Assembly (NCBI GenBank): GCA_004028495.1
Contig: MTKS01000108.1
Span: forward strand, 1 to 6,052
DNA: 6,052 bases
Direction: 5' to 3'
From: Candidatus Electrothrix marina
GTDB lineage: Bacteria > Desulfobacterota > Desulfobulbia > Desulfobulbales > Desulfobulbaceae
Under the pieces are notes generated by a model, which saw only the letters and a program-made list of their open reading frames with translations, ran no database searches and was not told where the DNA came from. Below are positions 1 through 5,744 of the stretch, one piece after another; positions within the stretch are counted from its first letter, which is position 1; each line of letters starts with the position of its first letter. Made by a program: the position numbers and the translations under genes.

Positions 1-28
1 TTGCTCAAATATTAAGCTTCAGTATAAC
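1..28 (+). promoter_or_regulatory. weak candidate promoter upstream of manB
   Basis: TTGCTC at 1-6 and TATAAC at 23-28 are separated by 16 bp. They resemble a sigma-70 -35 box (3 of 6 matches) and -10 box (5 of 6). They lie in an AT-rich stretch about 70 bases before the manB start. Any AT-rich leader can give such a match by chance, and the -35 half touches the window edge, so this is only a suggestion. Confidence 0.25.
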
Positions 29-87
29 GTATTTATTTTTGTTGTTCAAAATTTGTTTGGCAAAAGATTTCCATTCCACCAGATACC

Positions 88-92
88 AGAGG
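88..92 (+). promoter_or_regulatory. ribosome binding site deciding the manB start
   Basis: AGAGG lies six bases before the ATG at 99. The frame is open further upstream, with an ATG at 39, but that start has no comparable site and would add 20 residues with no family counterpart. The site therefore supports 99 as the true start. Confidence 0.6.
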
Positions 93-98
93 TCAGTT

Positions 99-1472
99 AT
101 GTCGGAACCGCTCAAATGTTTTACAGCCTATGATGTCCGGGGACGTGTACCGGAGGAGCTGAATAAGGATATTGCCGCTCGTATCGGACTGGCCTTCTGC
201 CGACAGATTAATGCGGGCAAGGTCGTTATAGGACATGATATTCGCCTGTCCAGCCCGGGAATCAACGAGAACCTCTGCCGGATACTCACCAAAGCGGGCA
301 TTGATGTTGTCGATATCGGACTCTGCTGCACGGAAGAAATCTACTTTGCCGTGTTTCAGGGAGAGAGCAGCGGAGTGGACGGCGGCATCATGGTTACGGC
401 CAGCCATAACCCGTCAGACTACAACGGGATGAAATTTGTTCGTCAAGGTGCCCGTCCCATGTCCTCGGATTCAGGTTTGCTCGAAGTGGCGGAAAACGCC
501 GCCTCCGAAGACTGGTACAACAATGCCTTGCCCCAGCAGCCGGATCATATCGGACGGCACACTAAAATGCCGAATAAATATCAATATATTTCACACCTGC
601 TCTCCTCTGTCGACAAAGACGCCCTGCAGCCGCTGAAAATCGTCGTCAACGCGGGCAACGGTTGCGCCGGGCCTGTGATTGATCTTCTGGAGCAACATCT
701 TCCTTTCACCTTTATCAAGCTCAATCACGAGCCGGACGGCAGCTTTCCCAAGGGCGTACCCAATCCCCTGCTCCCCGAAAATCGGGAAGAAACAGCTCAG
801 GCCGTGCGCGAACATGGAGCAGACCTCGGTCTGGCCTGGGATGGAGACGCTGACCGCTGCTTCTTTTTTGATGAAACAGGTCGTTTTATCGAGGGATATT
901 ATATTGTCGGCCTTTTAGCTGCTGCCATGCTCAAAGGCCATCCCGGAGCGACAATCCTCCATGACCCCAGGCTGATCTGGAACACCCAGGGAATTGTCCA
1001 GGCCGCAGGCGGTAAGGCAGTTATGACCAAAACCGGCCATGCCTTTATCAAGGAGGCCATGCGGCAGGAAGAGGCAGTCTACGGGGGCGAGATGTCTGCC
1101 CATCATTACTTTCAAGACTTTGGTTATTGCGACTCCGGCATGCTGCCTTGGCTGCTGGTTATCCAGTTGATCTGCCAACAGAAAACCAGCTTATCCGCTC
1201 TGGTTGATGAACGAATGCTGGCCTATCCGGTCAGCGGCGAGATTAACTCCACAGTGGCTGATCCGGATGCAACCTTGCAGCAGGTGGAGGAACAATACGG
1301 TGACGGAGAGAAAGATTACACAGATGGACTCTCTGTTTCCTACCCGGAGTTCCGCTTCAATCTCCGCAAATCCAATACCGAGCCGGTCCTGCGCCTTAAT
1401 GTGGAAACTCGTGCCGACACAACGCTCTTGCAGGAAAAAACAGAGGAGCTGCTGGCCCTGATCAGGGCGTAG
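99..1472 (+). CDS. manB: phosphomannomutase / phosphoglucomutase (ManB/CpsG type)
   Basis: This 457-residue cytosolic enzyme interconverts mannose-6-phosphate and mannose-1-phosphate, the step before GDP-mannose. Close relatives also act on glucose phosphates. It belongs to the alpha-D-phosphohexomutase superfamily and has all four signatures in order. The phosphoserine loop TASHNP has its catalytic serine at residue 102. The Mg-binding DGDAD has aspartates 248, 250 and 252, followed by R253. The sugar-specificity loop GEMSAHHYF is at 330-338. The C-terminal phosphate-binding RKSNTEP is at 423-429. YDVRG near residues 11-15 is the usual N-terminal signature. Length matches E. coli CpsG (about 456). 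The start at 99 is chosen over an in-frame ATG at 39 because AGAGG precedes it and because homologues begin here. The next gene, manC, supplies the following step, so mannose metabolism is the likely role. PMM/PGM dual specificity cannot be excluded from sequence. Confidence 0.95.
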   Translation: MSEPLKCFTAYDVRGRVPEELNKDIAARIGLAFCRQINAGKVVIGHDIRLSSPGINENLCRILTKAGIDVVDIGLCCTEEIYFAVFQGESSGVDGGIMVTASHNPSDYNGMKFVRQGARPMSSDSGLLEVAENAASEDWYNNALPQQPDHIGRHTKMPNKYQYISHLLSSVDKDALQPLKIVVNAGNGCAGPVIDLLEQHLPFTFIKLNHEPDGSFPKGVPNPLLPENREETAQAVREHGADLGLAWDGDADRCFFFDETGRFIEGYYIVGLLAAAMLKGHPGATILHDPRLIWNTQGIVQAAGGKAVMTKTGHAFIKEAMRQEEAVYGGEMSAHHYFQDFGYCDSGMLPWLLVIQLICQQKTSLSALVDERMLAYPVSGEINSTVADPDATLQQVEEQYGDGEKDYTDGLSVSYPEFRFNLRKSNTEPVLRLNVETRADTTLLQEKTEELLALIRA

Positions 1473-1489
1473 TAAAAAAAACGACATAC

Positions 1490-1564
1490 TGTAGGAGCAG
1501 GCCCCTGTGCCTGCCCTGAAATATTGGGGCTTCCGGCAGGGGCACGGCATGCCGTGCCCCTACA
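1490..1564. repeat. 75-bp bipartite palindromic element, MITE-like, between manB and manC
   Basis: The outer ends are imperfect inverted repeats. TGTAGGAGCAGG at 1490-1501 matches the reverse complement of 1553-1564 (TGTAGGGGCACG) at 10 of 12 positions. Inside are two separate hairpins. The left has a 6-bp stem, GCAGGC/GCCTGC, at 1497-1514. The right is a perfect 24-bp palindrome at 1538-1561 with half-arm AGGGGCACGGCA. The element is much richer in GC than the bases on either side. It has no run of T after the stem, so it is not a standard intrinsic terminator. No clear target-site duplication flanks it. From general knowledge, GTAGGGGC-ended palindromes are dispersed in many copies in several environmental bacteria. 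That this is one of them is an inference, since only one copy lies in the window. Confidence 0.7.
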
Positions 1565-1604
1565 AAATTCGCCAACAATTTCATATTATAAACTTCATAA
1601 CACC

Positions 1605-3011
1605 ATGCAAATCCAGCCCGTTATCCTTGCCGGCGGCACCGGTACCCGTCTTTGGCCCCTTTCCCGTGAGCTGTATCCGAAACAGCTCCTCAGTCTGATC
1701 GGTGAATATTCGCTCCTGCAAACGACCCTTATCCGCGTCAGCCTGATACCGGATGCCCTGCCCCCTCTTATTGTGGTGGGCGAAGAACACCGTTTCCTGA
1801 CCCGAACCCAAGTCGAAGAACTGAATCTGTTTCAGGAGTATCAGCTCCTCCTTGAGCCCTTAGGAAAAGACACGGCCCCGGCAGTTTGCGGTGCAGCCCT
1901 GTTTGCACAAAAACAAAGCGAAAAAGACATCCTTTTACTCGTCTTACCGGCAGACCATCTCATTGCCCGTCCGGATGATTTTGTCAAGGCTGTGACACGG
2001 GCAAAAAAACTCGCCAAGCAAGATAAGCTGGCCACCTTTGGTATTGTACCGGATCGCCCCGAAACCGGATACGGCTATATCCGCAGAGGAGAAGAGCATG
2101 CGGTGCAATCCTTTGTGGAGAAACCGGATCTGGCAACAGCGGAACAGTACATTGCCGACAGCAACTACTTCTGGAACAGCGGTATGTTCGCCTTCCCGGT
2201 CAATCTGCTCCTTGCCGAACTGGAAGAACATGCCCCGGAAATCGTGGCCTGCATGAAAAAGGCTGTCAAAAAAGGGACTCCTGACGGCGTGTTTTTCCGC
2301 TTTGCCCCAAAGGCCATGCAGCAAAGTCCGGCAGACTCTATTGATTATGCCCTGATGGAAAAAACAAGTCAGGCAGTTATTGTTGAGGCTGATTTCGGGT
2401 GGAATGATATTGGTTCCTGGCAAGCGCTCTGGGAGGTCACGGAGAAAGATCCCAAAGGCAATGTGGTCAGCGGCGATGTGTTGCTTGAAGATGTTGAGAA
2501 CTGCCTTATCCGTTCCGAAGATATTTTGGTGGCTGCGGTCGGTTTACGGGACACCTTGGTGGTGGAGACCTCTGATGCCGTCCTCATCGCCCCTCTGGAT
2601 CGCGCTCAGGATGTGAAAAAGATTGTCAGCAGACTCAAAAAACACAAACGGACAGAGTTTCAAAGCCATCGGACCGTCTATCGTCCCTGGGGCAGCTATA
2701 CCACTCTGGAAATCCATGATCGTTTCCAAATAAAACGCATCACCGTGAATCCCGGAGCCCGCCTTTCTTCCCAGATGCACCATCATCGCCACGAGCATTG
2801 GGTGGTGGTGCGGGGCACTGCTCGGGTGGAAAACGGTGAACAGAACATTCTTCTTCGGGAAGATGAGTCAACCTATATCCCGCTCGGGACGACCCATCGG
2901 CTGGAAAATCCCGGTGTGATTCCGCTGGAGCTGATTGAGATCCAGATCGGAAGCTACCTGGGAGAAGACGATATTGTTCGTTTTGATGACGAGTACGGTA
3001 GGGGTGCCTGA
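1605..3011 (+). CDS. manC: bifunctional mannose-1-phosphate guanylyltransferase / mannose-6-phosphate isomerase (type II)
   Basis: This 468-residue cytosolic enzyme makes GDP-mannose from mannose-1-phosphate and GTP. In the type II family it also isomerises fructose-6-P to mannose-6-P. The N-terminal nucleotidyltransferase domain (about 1-340) shows the GTP-binding loop LAGGTGTRLWPLSR at 8-21, then PADH 115-118, VEKPD 171-175, NSGMF 191-195 and FGWNDIGSW 264-272. The C-terminal cupin isomerase domain (about 355-468) shows RPWGSY 360-365 and the metal motif QMHHHRHEHW 390-399 (Q390, H392, E397). H431 and the terminal GEDDIVRFDDEYGR at 453-466 complete it. Length fits the family (about 470-480). 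The frame is open back to an ATG at 1524, but those 27 codons run through the palindromic repeat and have no family counterpart. The ATG at 1605, followed by QIQPVILAGG, is the natural start. No good Shine-Dalgarno precedes it. With manB it completes the GDP-mannose route; the downstream sugar or polymer is not shown. Confidence 0.95.
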   Translation: MQIQPVILAGGTGTRLWPLSRELYPKQLLSLIGEYSLLQTTLIRVSLIPDALPPLIVVGEEHRFLTRTQVEELNLFQEYQLLLEPLGKDTAPAVCGAALFAQKQSEKDILLLVLPADHLIARPDDFVKAVTRAKKLAKQDKLATFGIVPDRPETGYGYIRRGEEHAVQSFVEKPDLATAEQYIADSNYFWNSGMFAFPVNLLLAELEEHAPEIVACMKKAVKKGTPDGVFFRFAPKAMQQSPADSIDYALMEKTSQAVIVEADFGWNDIGSWQALWEVTEKDPKGNVVSGDVLLEDVENCLIRSEDILVAAVGLRDTLVVETSDAVLIAPLDRAQDVKKIVSRLKKHKRTEFQSHRTVYRPWGSYTTLEIHDRFQIKRITVNPGARLSSQMHHHRHEHWVVVRGTARVENGEQNILLREDESTYIPLGTTHRLENPGVIPLELIEIQIGSYLGEDDIVRFDDEYGRGA

Positions 3012-3053
3012 TCCTTGATTTTACCCTTGCAGCATTTATAACTGGACAGCACT

Positions 3054-4109
3054 ATGACTGAAGAAACAAGCCCCTGCACTGTCGGCGTTGCCATGAGTGG
3101 CGGCGTTGACTCCACTGTTGCCGCCGCGATTCTGCTTGAGCAGGGCTTTACCGTACATGGTTTTTTTATGCAGCTCCCCCTGCCCGGCATTGAGGAACAG
3201 ATCCACAAAGTACAGCAGGTTGCAGATAGCCTCAATATCCCCTTGCATGTGGTGGACATGAAGGAGGAGTTCAGGAAAAGAGTCATTGCCTCTTTCACAG
3301 ATTCTTATTGCCAAGGCCGGACTCCGAATCCCTGTATCGTCTGCAACCGAGAAATTAAATTCGGTCTGCTCACCAAGGCTATGCTTGCCCAGGGCATGGA
3401 TAAGACCGCCACCGGCCATTATGCGGGGGTGCATCAGGTAAACGGCACCGCCCTTCTTCGACGAGGCAAAGATCCGACAAAGGATCAATCCTACTTTCTT
3501 TGTCGCCTTTCCCCGACACAGCTTCAACACTCTCTTTTCCCCTTGGCTGATTATTGCAAGAAAGACATTTTTCTCCGGGCCCAGGACTTCGGATTTACCC
3601 AATTCGGCGGTAATGAAAGTCAGGATGTCTGTTTTCTTGTTCACCAGGATTTGGCGGCCTTCCTTGCTCAACAAGGACTGAAAAGCATGAGAGGAGAGAT
3701 TGCCACGGAAGACGGCAGGGTTCTGGGCTGCCACGACGGAATCTGGAAATACACTGTGGGGCAGCGGAGAGGCTTAGGCATACCGGATGCAACGCCTTGG
3801 TATGTGATCGGACTGGATGCGAAAAATAACCGAGTCATTATCGGCAAAAATGACGCGCTTTTTCAGAAAGAACTCCTCCTTGCTGATATGCAATGGCAGC
3901 TGGAGCTGCCCATTCCCTGGCAGGGCAAAGTGCAGATCCGTTCACGCCATCAGGCTGCCGAGGCAGAGGTCAGTCCGGTAGAGAACGGGTCAAAAAACGG
4001 AACTTGGCGGGTTCGATTCCAAGAGCCTCAACGGGCTGTGACTCCGGGACAATTCGCTGTCCTGTATCAGGATGATATGGTGGTGGGTTCAGGAATCATA
4101 GCGTCATAA
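3054..4109 (+). CDS. mnmA: tRNA-specific 2-thiouridylase MnmA (TrmU)
   Basis: This 351-residue cytosolic enzyme thiolates U34 of tRNA-Lys, -Glu and -Gln, after ATP adenylates the base, with sulfur relayed as persulfide. The PP-loop SGGVDS is at 15-20. RTPNPCIVCNREIKFG at 89-104 holds C97, which aligns with the first catalytic cysteine (E. coli C102). TGHY is at 120-123 and KDQSYFL at 143-149. SQDVCF at 189-194 holds C193, the second catalytic cysteine (E. coli C199). The central-domain signature YTVGQRRGLGI is at 233-243, and the C-terminal beta-barrel ends in VTPGQFAVLY (329-338). It is slightly shorter than E. coli MnmA (368). Oddly, C94 replaces the aspartate of the E. coli PNPDxxC motif, giving a CxxC plus a distant cysteine. 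The start at 3054 leaves 42 bases after manC and has only a weak GGA before it. It probably sits downstream of manC by chance; no functional link to mannose metabolism is known. Confidence 0.95.
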   Translation: MTEETSPCTVGVAMSGGVDSTVAAAILLEQGFTVHGFFMQLPLPGIEEQIHKVQQVADSLNIPLHVVDMKEEFRKRVIASFTDSYCQGRTPNPCIVCNREIKFGLLTKAMLAQGMDKTATGHYAGVHQVNGTALLRRGKDPTKDQSYFLCRLSPTQLQHSLFPLADYCKKDIFLRAQDFGFTQFGGNESQDVCFLVHQDLAAFLAQQGLKSMRGEIATEDGRVLGCHDGIWKYTVGQRRGLGIPDATPWYVIGLDAKNNRVIIGKNDALFQKELLLADMQWQLELPIPWQGKVQIRSRHQAAEAEVSPVENGSKNGTWRVRFQEPQRAVTPGQFAVLYQDDMVVGSGIIAS

Positions 4110-4190
4110 TATCACATCCCCGGTACAAGCTTCAACGTTTCGCAATGAACTGATTGTTCCCCTATACGGCAAGGTGCTGTCATCATCGCC

Positions 4191-4859
4191 ATGCCTCAAC
4201 ACCTGACCCGGTCACCTCTTATGGATTGCCTCCAACTCCTAGGATTTCTTGCCGCATTTTTAATGTTCTCAACATTCTATATGAAGAACATGATCCCCCT
4301 CAGAATCATCGGCATGGCAAGCAACGTGACATTTATTATCTATACAATCAATGCCGAGATATGGCCGGTGTTTGTCCTGCATGTCGTTCTGCTGCCGATG
4401 AATTTTTTCCGTTTGATCCAGATGCTCAAACTGATCAAAAAAGTCCGATCGGCATCAGAGGATGATATGTCCTTTGAGTTCATGATTCCTCACATGCATA
4501 AAGAAAAATTCAACAAAGATGAGGTTGTTTTTCATCGCGGTGATATAGCCGATAAAATTTACATCCTCAGATCAGGAATTCTGACTTTGGATGAACTGGA
4601 CGTCGTTATCAGACCAGGAGAGATCTTCGGTGAGATGGGGGTCTTTGCCAGTGAACCGGTTCGGCTGGCCACCCTGCGTTGCGGAAGCGAGGTTGAGCTG
4701 CTTTCCATGACCGATACGCAGATCAAGCAGCTCTATTATCAAAATCCCCAATTCGGCTTTTATCTTATCCAGTTACTACTGAAGCGTTTTTCGCAAAACG
4801 AGGGGCATGGAGAAAAAAACAATATCGACTATATCGTACCTGAAGAACGAAGAATTTGA
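4191..4859 (+). CDS. membrane protein with three TM helices and a C-terminal cyclic-nucleotide-binding domain (Popeye-like architecture)
   Basis: The 222-residue product has three hydrophobic segments at about 13-30, 37-53 and 57-74. A charged linker follows, then a cyclic-nucleotide-binding domain at about 104-200. The domain shows FHRGDIADKIYILRSG at 114-129 and a phosphate-binding cassette, PGEIFGEMGVFASEPVRLAT, at 142-161. E148 and R158 fall at the positions that contact the ribose and phosphate of cAMP or cGMP in CRP-like proteins. There is no DNA-binding helix-turn-helix, kinase or channel-pore motif. It therefore looks like a membrane-anchored sensor or scaffold of unknown output. Three helices followed by this fold is the layout of Popeye-domain (POPDC) proteins and bacterial relatives, but the cassette here is of the classical CRP kind. 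No strong ribosome binding site separates the starts at 4191 and 4221. The second, giving MDCLQLLGFL, begins just before the first helix and is also plausible. The gene lies 81 bases after mnmA on the same strand. Confidence 0.8.
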   Translation: MPQHLTRSPLMDCLQLLGFLAAFLMFSTFYMKNMIPLRIIGMASNVTFIIYTINAEIWPVFVLHVVLLPMNFFRLIQMLKLIKKVRSASEDDMSFEFMIPHMHKEKFNKDEVVFHRGDIADKIYILRSGILTLDELDVVIRPGEIFGEMGVFASEPVRLATLRCGSEVELLSMTDTQIKQLYYQNPQFGFYLIQLLLKRFSQNEGHGEKNNIDYIVPEERRI

Positions 4860-4895
4860 TCTTTTGGCCTCTTTTGGCATTTAGCGAGATATCTC

Positions 4896-4925
4896 TTTTT
4901 TACATTCCCTTGGCTGCATAAAAAA
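4896..4925. terminator. weak AT-only inverted repeat in the convergent gap, possible bidirectional terminator
   Basis: TTTTTTA at 4896-4902 is the exact reverse complement of TAAAAAA at 4919-4925, with a 16-base loop. It lies between the end of the cyclic-nucleotide gene on + and the end of the toxin gene on -. A 10-bp palindrome, GAGATATCTC at 4886-4895, directly precedes the T-run. The position suits termination from both sides, but the stem has no GC pairs and would be unstable. Confidence is low. Confidence 0.25.
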
Positions 4926-5336
4926 TCATAAAGGTCTGCTGAACGAAACCGTCTCAAGGCCGGGCACTCTTTCAAATTCTCTGACGTTTTCTGTTAACAC
5001 AGCACAGTTATGTGCTATTGCCGTTGCGGCTATCATCAAATCATGCGCTCCGATCATTTGCCCCTGCTTGGACAATGCGGCAAACAGTCCGGCATGGACT
5101 CTGGCTTCTTCTGTTGCAAAACTCAAGACCGGCACTCTTGCCAGTACAGCTTCGACAAAAGCGGAACGACGGGTTTTCTGCGCATCAGTTTTTGCATAAT
5201 GAACCCCGACCAACAGTTCTGACGCTGTTACCGCGCTGATATACACATCGCCGTATTCTTCCCATTGCGAAAAATCAATTGATCCGCCTGAACGTTCACA
5301 ATGAATAAAGACATTCGTATCAAGCATCAGTCCCAT
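4926..5336 (-). CDS. vapC: PIN-domain ribonuclease toxin, VapC family
   Basis: The 136-residue protein is a single PIN domain, the usual VapC size. VapC toxins are Mg-dependent endoribonucleases that cleave tRNA or rRNA when free of antitoxin. The acidic active site is visible: D6 in LMLDTN, E40 in ASELLVG, and D99 in AHDLMIAATA. A C-terminal LTENVREFERVPGL segment (114-127) aligns with the family's (T/R)NVRDFxRVPGL. All key residues are present, so it looks intact. Translation starts 10 nt before the end of the antitoxin gene. GGAG at 5345-5348, eight bases upstream and inside the antitoxin coding sequence, could serve as its Shine-Dalgarno. This suits translational coupling, with the antitoxin made first. 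The RNA target cannot be told from the sequence. Confidence 0.9.
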   Translation of the reverse strand: MGLMLDTNVFIHCERSGGSIDFSQWEEYGDVYISAVTASELLVGVHYAKTDAQKTRRSAFVEAVLARVPVLSFATEEARVHAGLFAALSKQGQMIGAHDLMIAATAIAHNCAVLTENVREFERVPGLETVSFSRPL

Positions 5337-5596
5337 TGGTTTCGCTCCGCTGGCACCTGCTTTCTGATCTCCGCCAAATCTTGTGCGAAACTTTCAGAAT
5401 CTTCGTTGAGCGAAGGCAGCTCATGGAAAAAAACATTCAAGTCTTTCACTTTTAAAGGTGACTCAGGAGCAACAGGGTATATTCTGGCTATTACTCTGTT
5501 TCCCCGTTCTAATTCGACAATGCTTCCTTGGTAAAAAACCCGATTCATCAGGTCTGAAAATTGACGAACAGCTTGGGTTACGGTTAGGCGTTCCAT
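5327..5596 (-). CDS. Phd/YefM-family antitoxin, partner of the PIN toxin
   Basis: The 89-residue product begins MERLTVTQAVRQFSDLMNRV, the typical start of the Phd/YefM fold, in which the N-terminal half (about 1-42) dimerises and binds DNA. ELERGNRVIARIYPV at 28-42 is the usual second part of that fold (often rGxpvArl). The acidic C-terminal part (about 50-89), with FFHELPSL and SFAQDLAEIRKQVPAERNQWD near the end, resembles toxin-wrapping tails of antitoxins paired with PIN proteins. The last WD and stop overlap the toxin start by 10 nt in another frame. A perfect AGGAGG lies five bases before the ATG, and a 21-bp palindrome lies upstream, so autorepression with the toxin as co-repressor is likely by analogy with Phd/Doc and VapBC systems. 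Family assignment rests on motif recognition only. Confidence 0.88.
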   Translation of the reverse strand: MERLTVTQAVRQFSDLMNRVFYQGSIVELERGNRVIARIYPVAPESPLKVKDLNVFFHELPSLNEDSESFAQDLAEIRKQVPAERNQWD

Positions 5597-5601
5597 TTCT
5601 A

Positions 5602-5607
5602 CCTCCT
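5602..5607 (-). promoter_or_regulatory. consensus Shine-Dalgarno of the antitoxin
   Basis: On the - strand this reads AGGAGG, then TAGAA, then the ATG at 5596. It is the strongest ribosome binding site in the window, far better than that of the toxin. That matches the need for excess antitoxin. Confidence 0.85.
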
Positions 5608-5613
5608 TGCTGA

Positions 5614-5634
5614 ATAATCATATTATATGATTAT
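5614..5634. promoter_or_regulatory. 21-bp palindromic operator candidate of the toxin-antitoxin pair
   Basis: The arms ATAATCATAT (5614-5623) and ATATGATTAT (5625-5634) are perfect inverted repeats around one T. The palindrome lies 17 bases upstream of the antitoxin start, just before its Shine-Dalgarno. It overlaps both TATAAT-like hexamers on the - strand. This is where Phd-type antitoxins bind to repress their own promoter; binding here is an inference. Confidence 0.6.
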
Positions 5635-5635
5635 A
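5622..5635 (-). promoter_or_regulatory. two overlapping-region -10 candidates for the antitoxin-toxin operon
   Basis: TATAAT occurs twice on the - strand, at 5635-5630 and at 5627-5622, both exact -10 hexamers. Neither has a good -35 box at 16-18 bp. The best for the inner hexamer is TTAATC at about 16 bp spacing (3 of 6 matches). The AT-rich palindrome itself generates TATAAT by composition, so which one is used, if any, is open. Confidence 0.4.
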
Positions 5636-5744
5636 ATACTCTTGATTAAGCAGCGAGTAAAGGAGTTTTTAAGGTGTGCCGAATATGCCGTATCGAAGAG
5701 AAATGACGCCTTCTCGACCTGTTAGGGAGTCACAAGAAAATAAA
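5635..5744. other. intergenic stretch expected to contain one end of the insertion sequence
   Basis: This stretch lies between the transposase stop and the toxin-antitoxin operator. It is non-coding on both strands as far as I can judge. The boundary of the insertion sequence must fall here if the transposase belongs to a normal ISAzo13-type element, but the inverted repeat partner is outside the window. I see only a weak interrupted pairing, TCGAAGAGAA at 5693-5702 against TTCTCGA at 5711-5717. Confidence 0.35.

Noticed and set aside
39..98. N-terminal extension of manB from an upstream ATG
   Set aside because: The 20 extra residues have no match to the known N-terminus of the family, and AGAGG stands before the ATG at 99.
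1538..1561. The palindrome as an intrinsic terminator of manB
   Set aside because: The stem is strong, but no T-run follows on either strand; the downstream bases are ACAAAATTCG. A repeat is the better reading.
1524..1604. N-terminal extension of manC through the palindromic repeat
   Set aside because: The extra 27 codons translate the repeat itself; the conserved protein begins at MQIQPVILAGG.
1944..2423. 159-residue open frame on the - strand opposite manC
   Set aside because: It is antisense to well-conserved manC motifs and shows no domain or ribosome binding site that I can see.
3036..3734. 232-residue open frame on the - strand opposite mnmA
   Set aside because: It lies wholly antisense to a clear mnmA, has no recognisable domain, and its composition is what a mirrored coding frame gives.
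4110..4190. Promoter or terminator between mnmA and the cyclic-nucleotide gene
   Set aside because: No convincing hairpin with T-run or -35/-10 pair is visible in these 81 bases.
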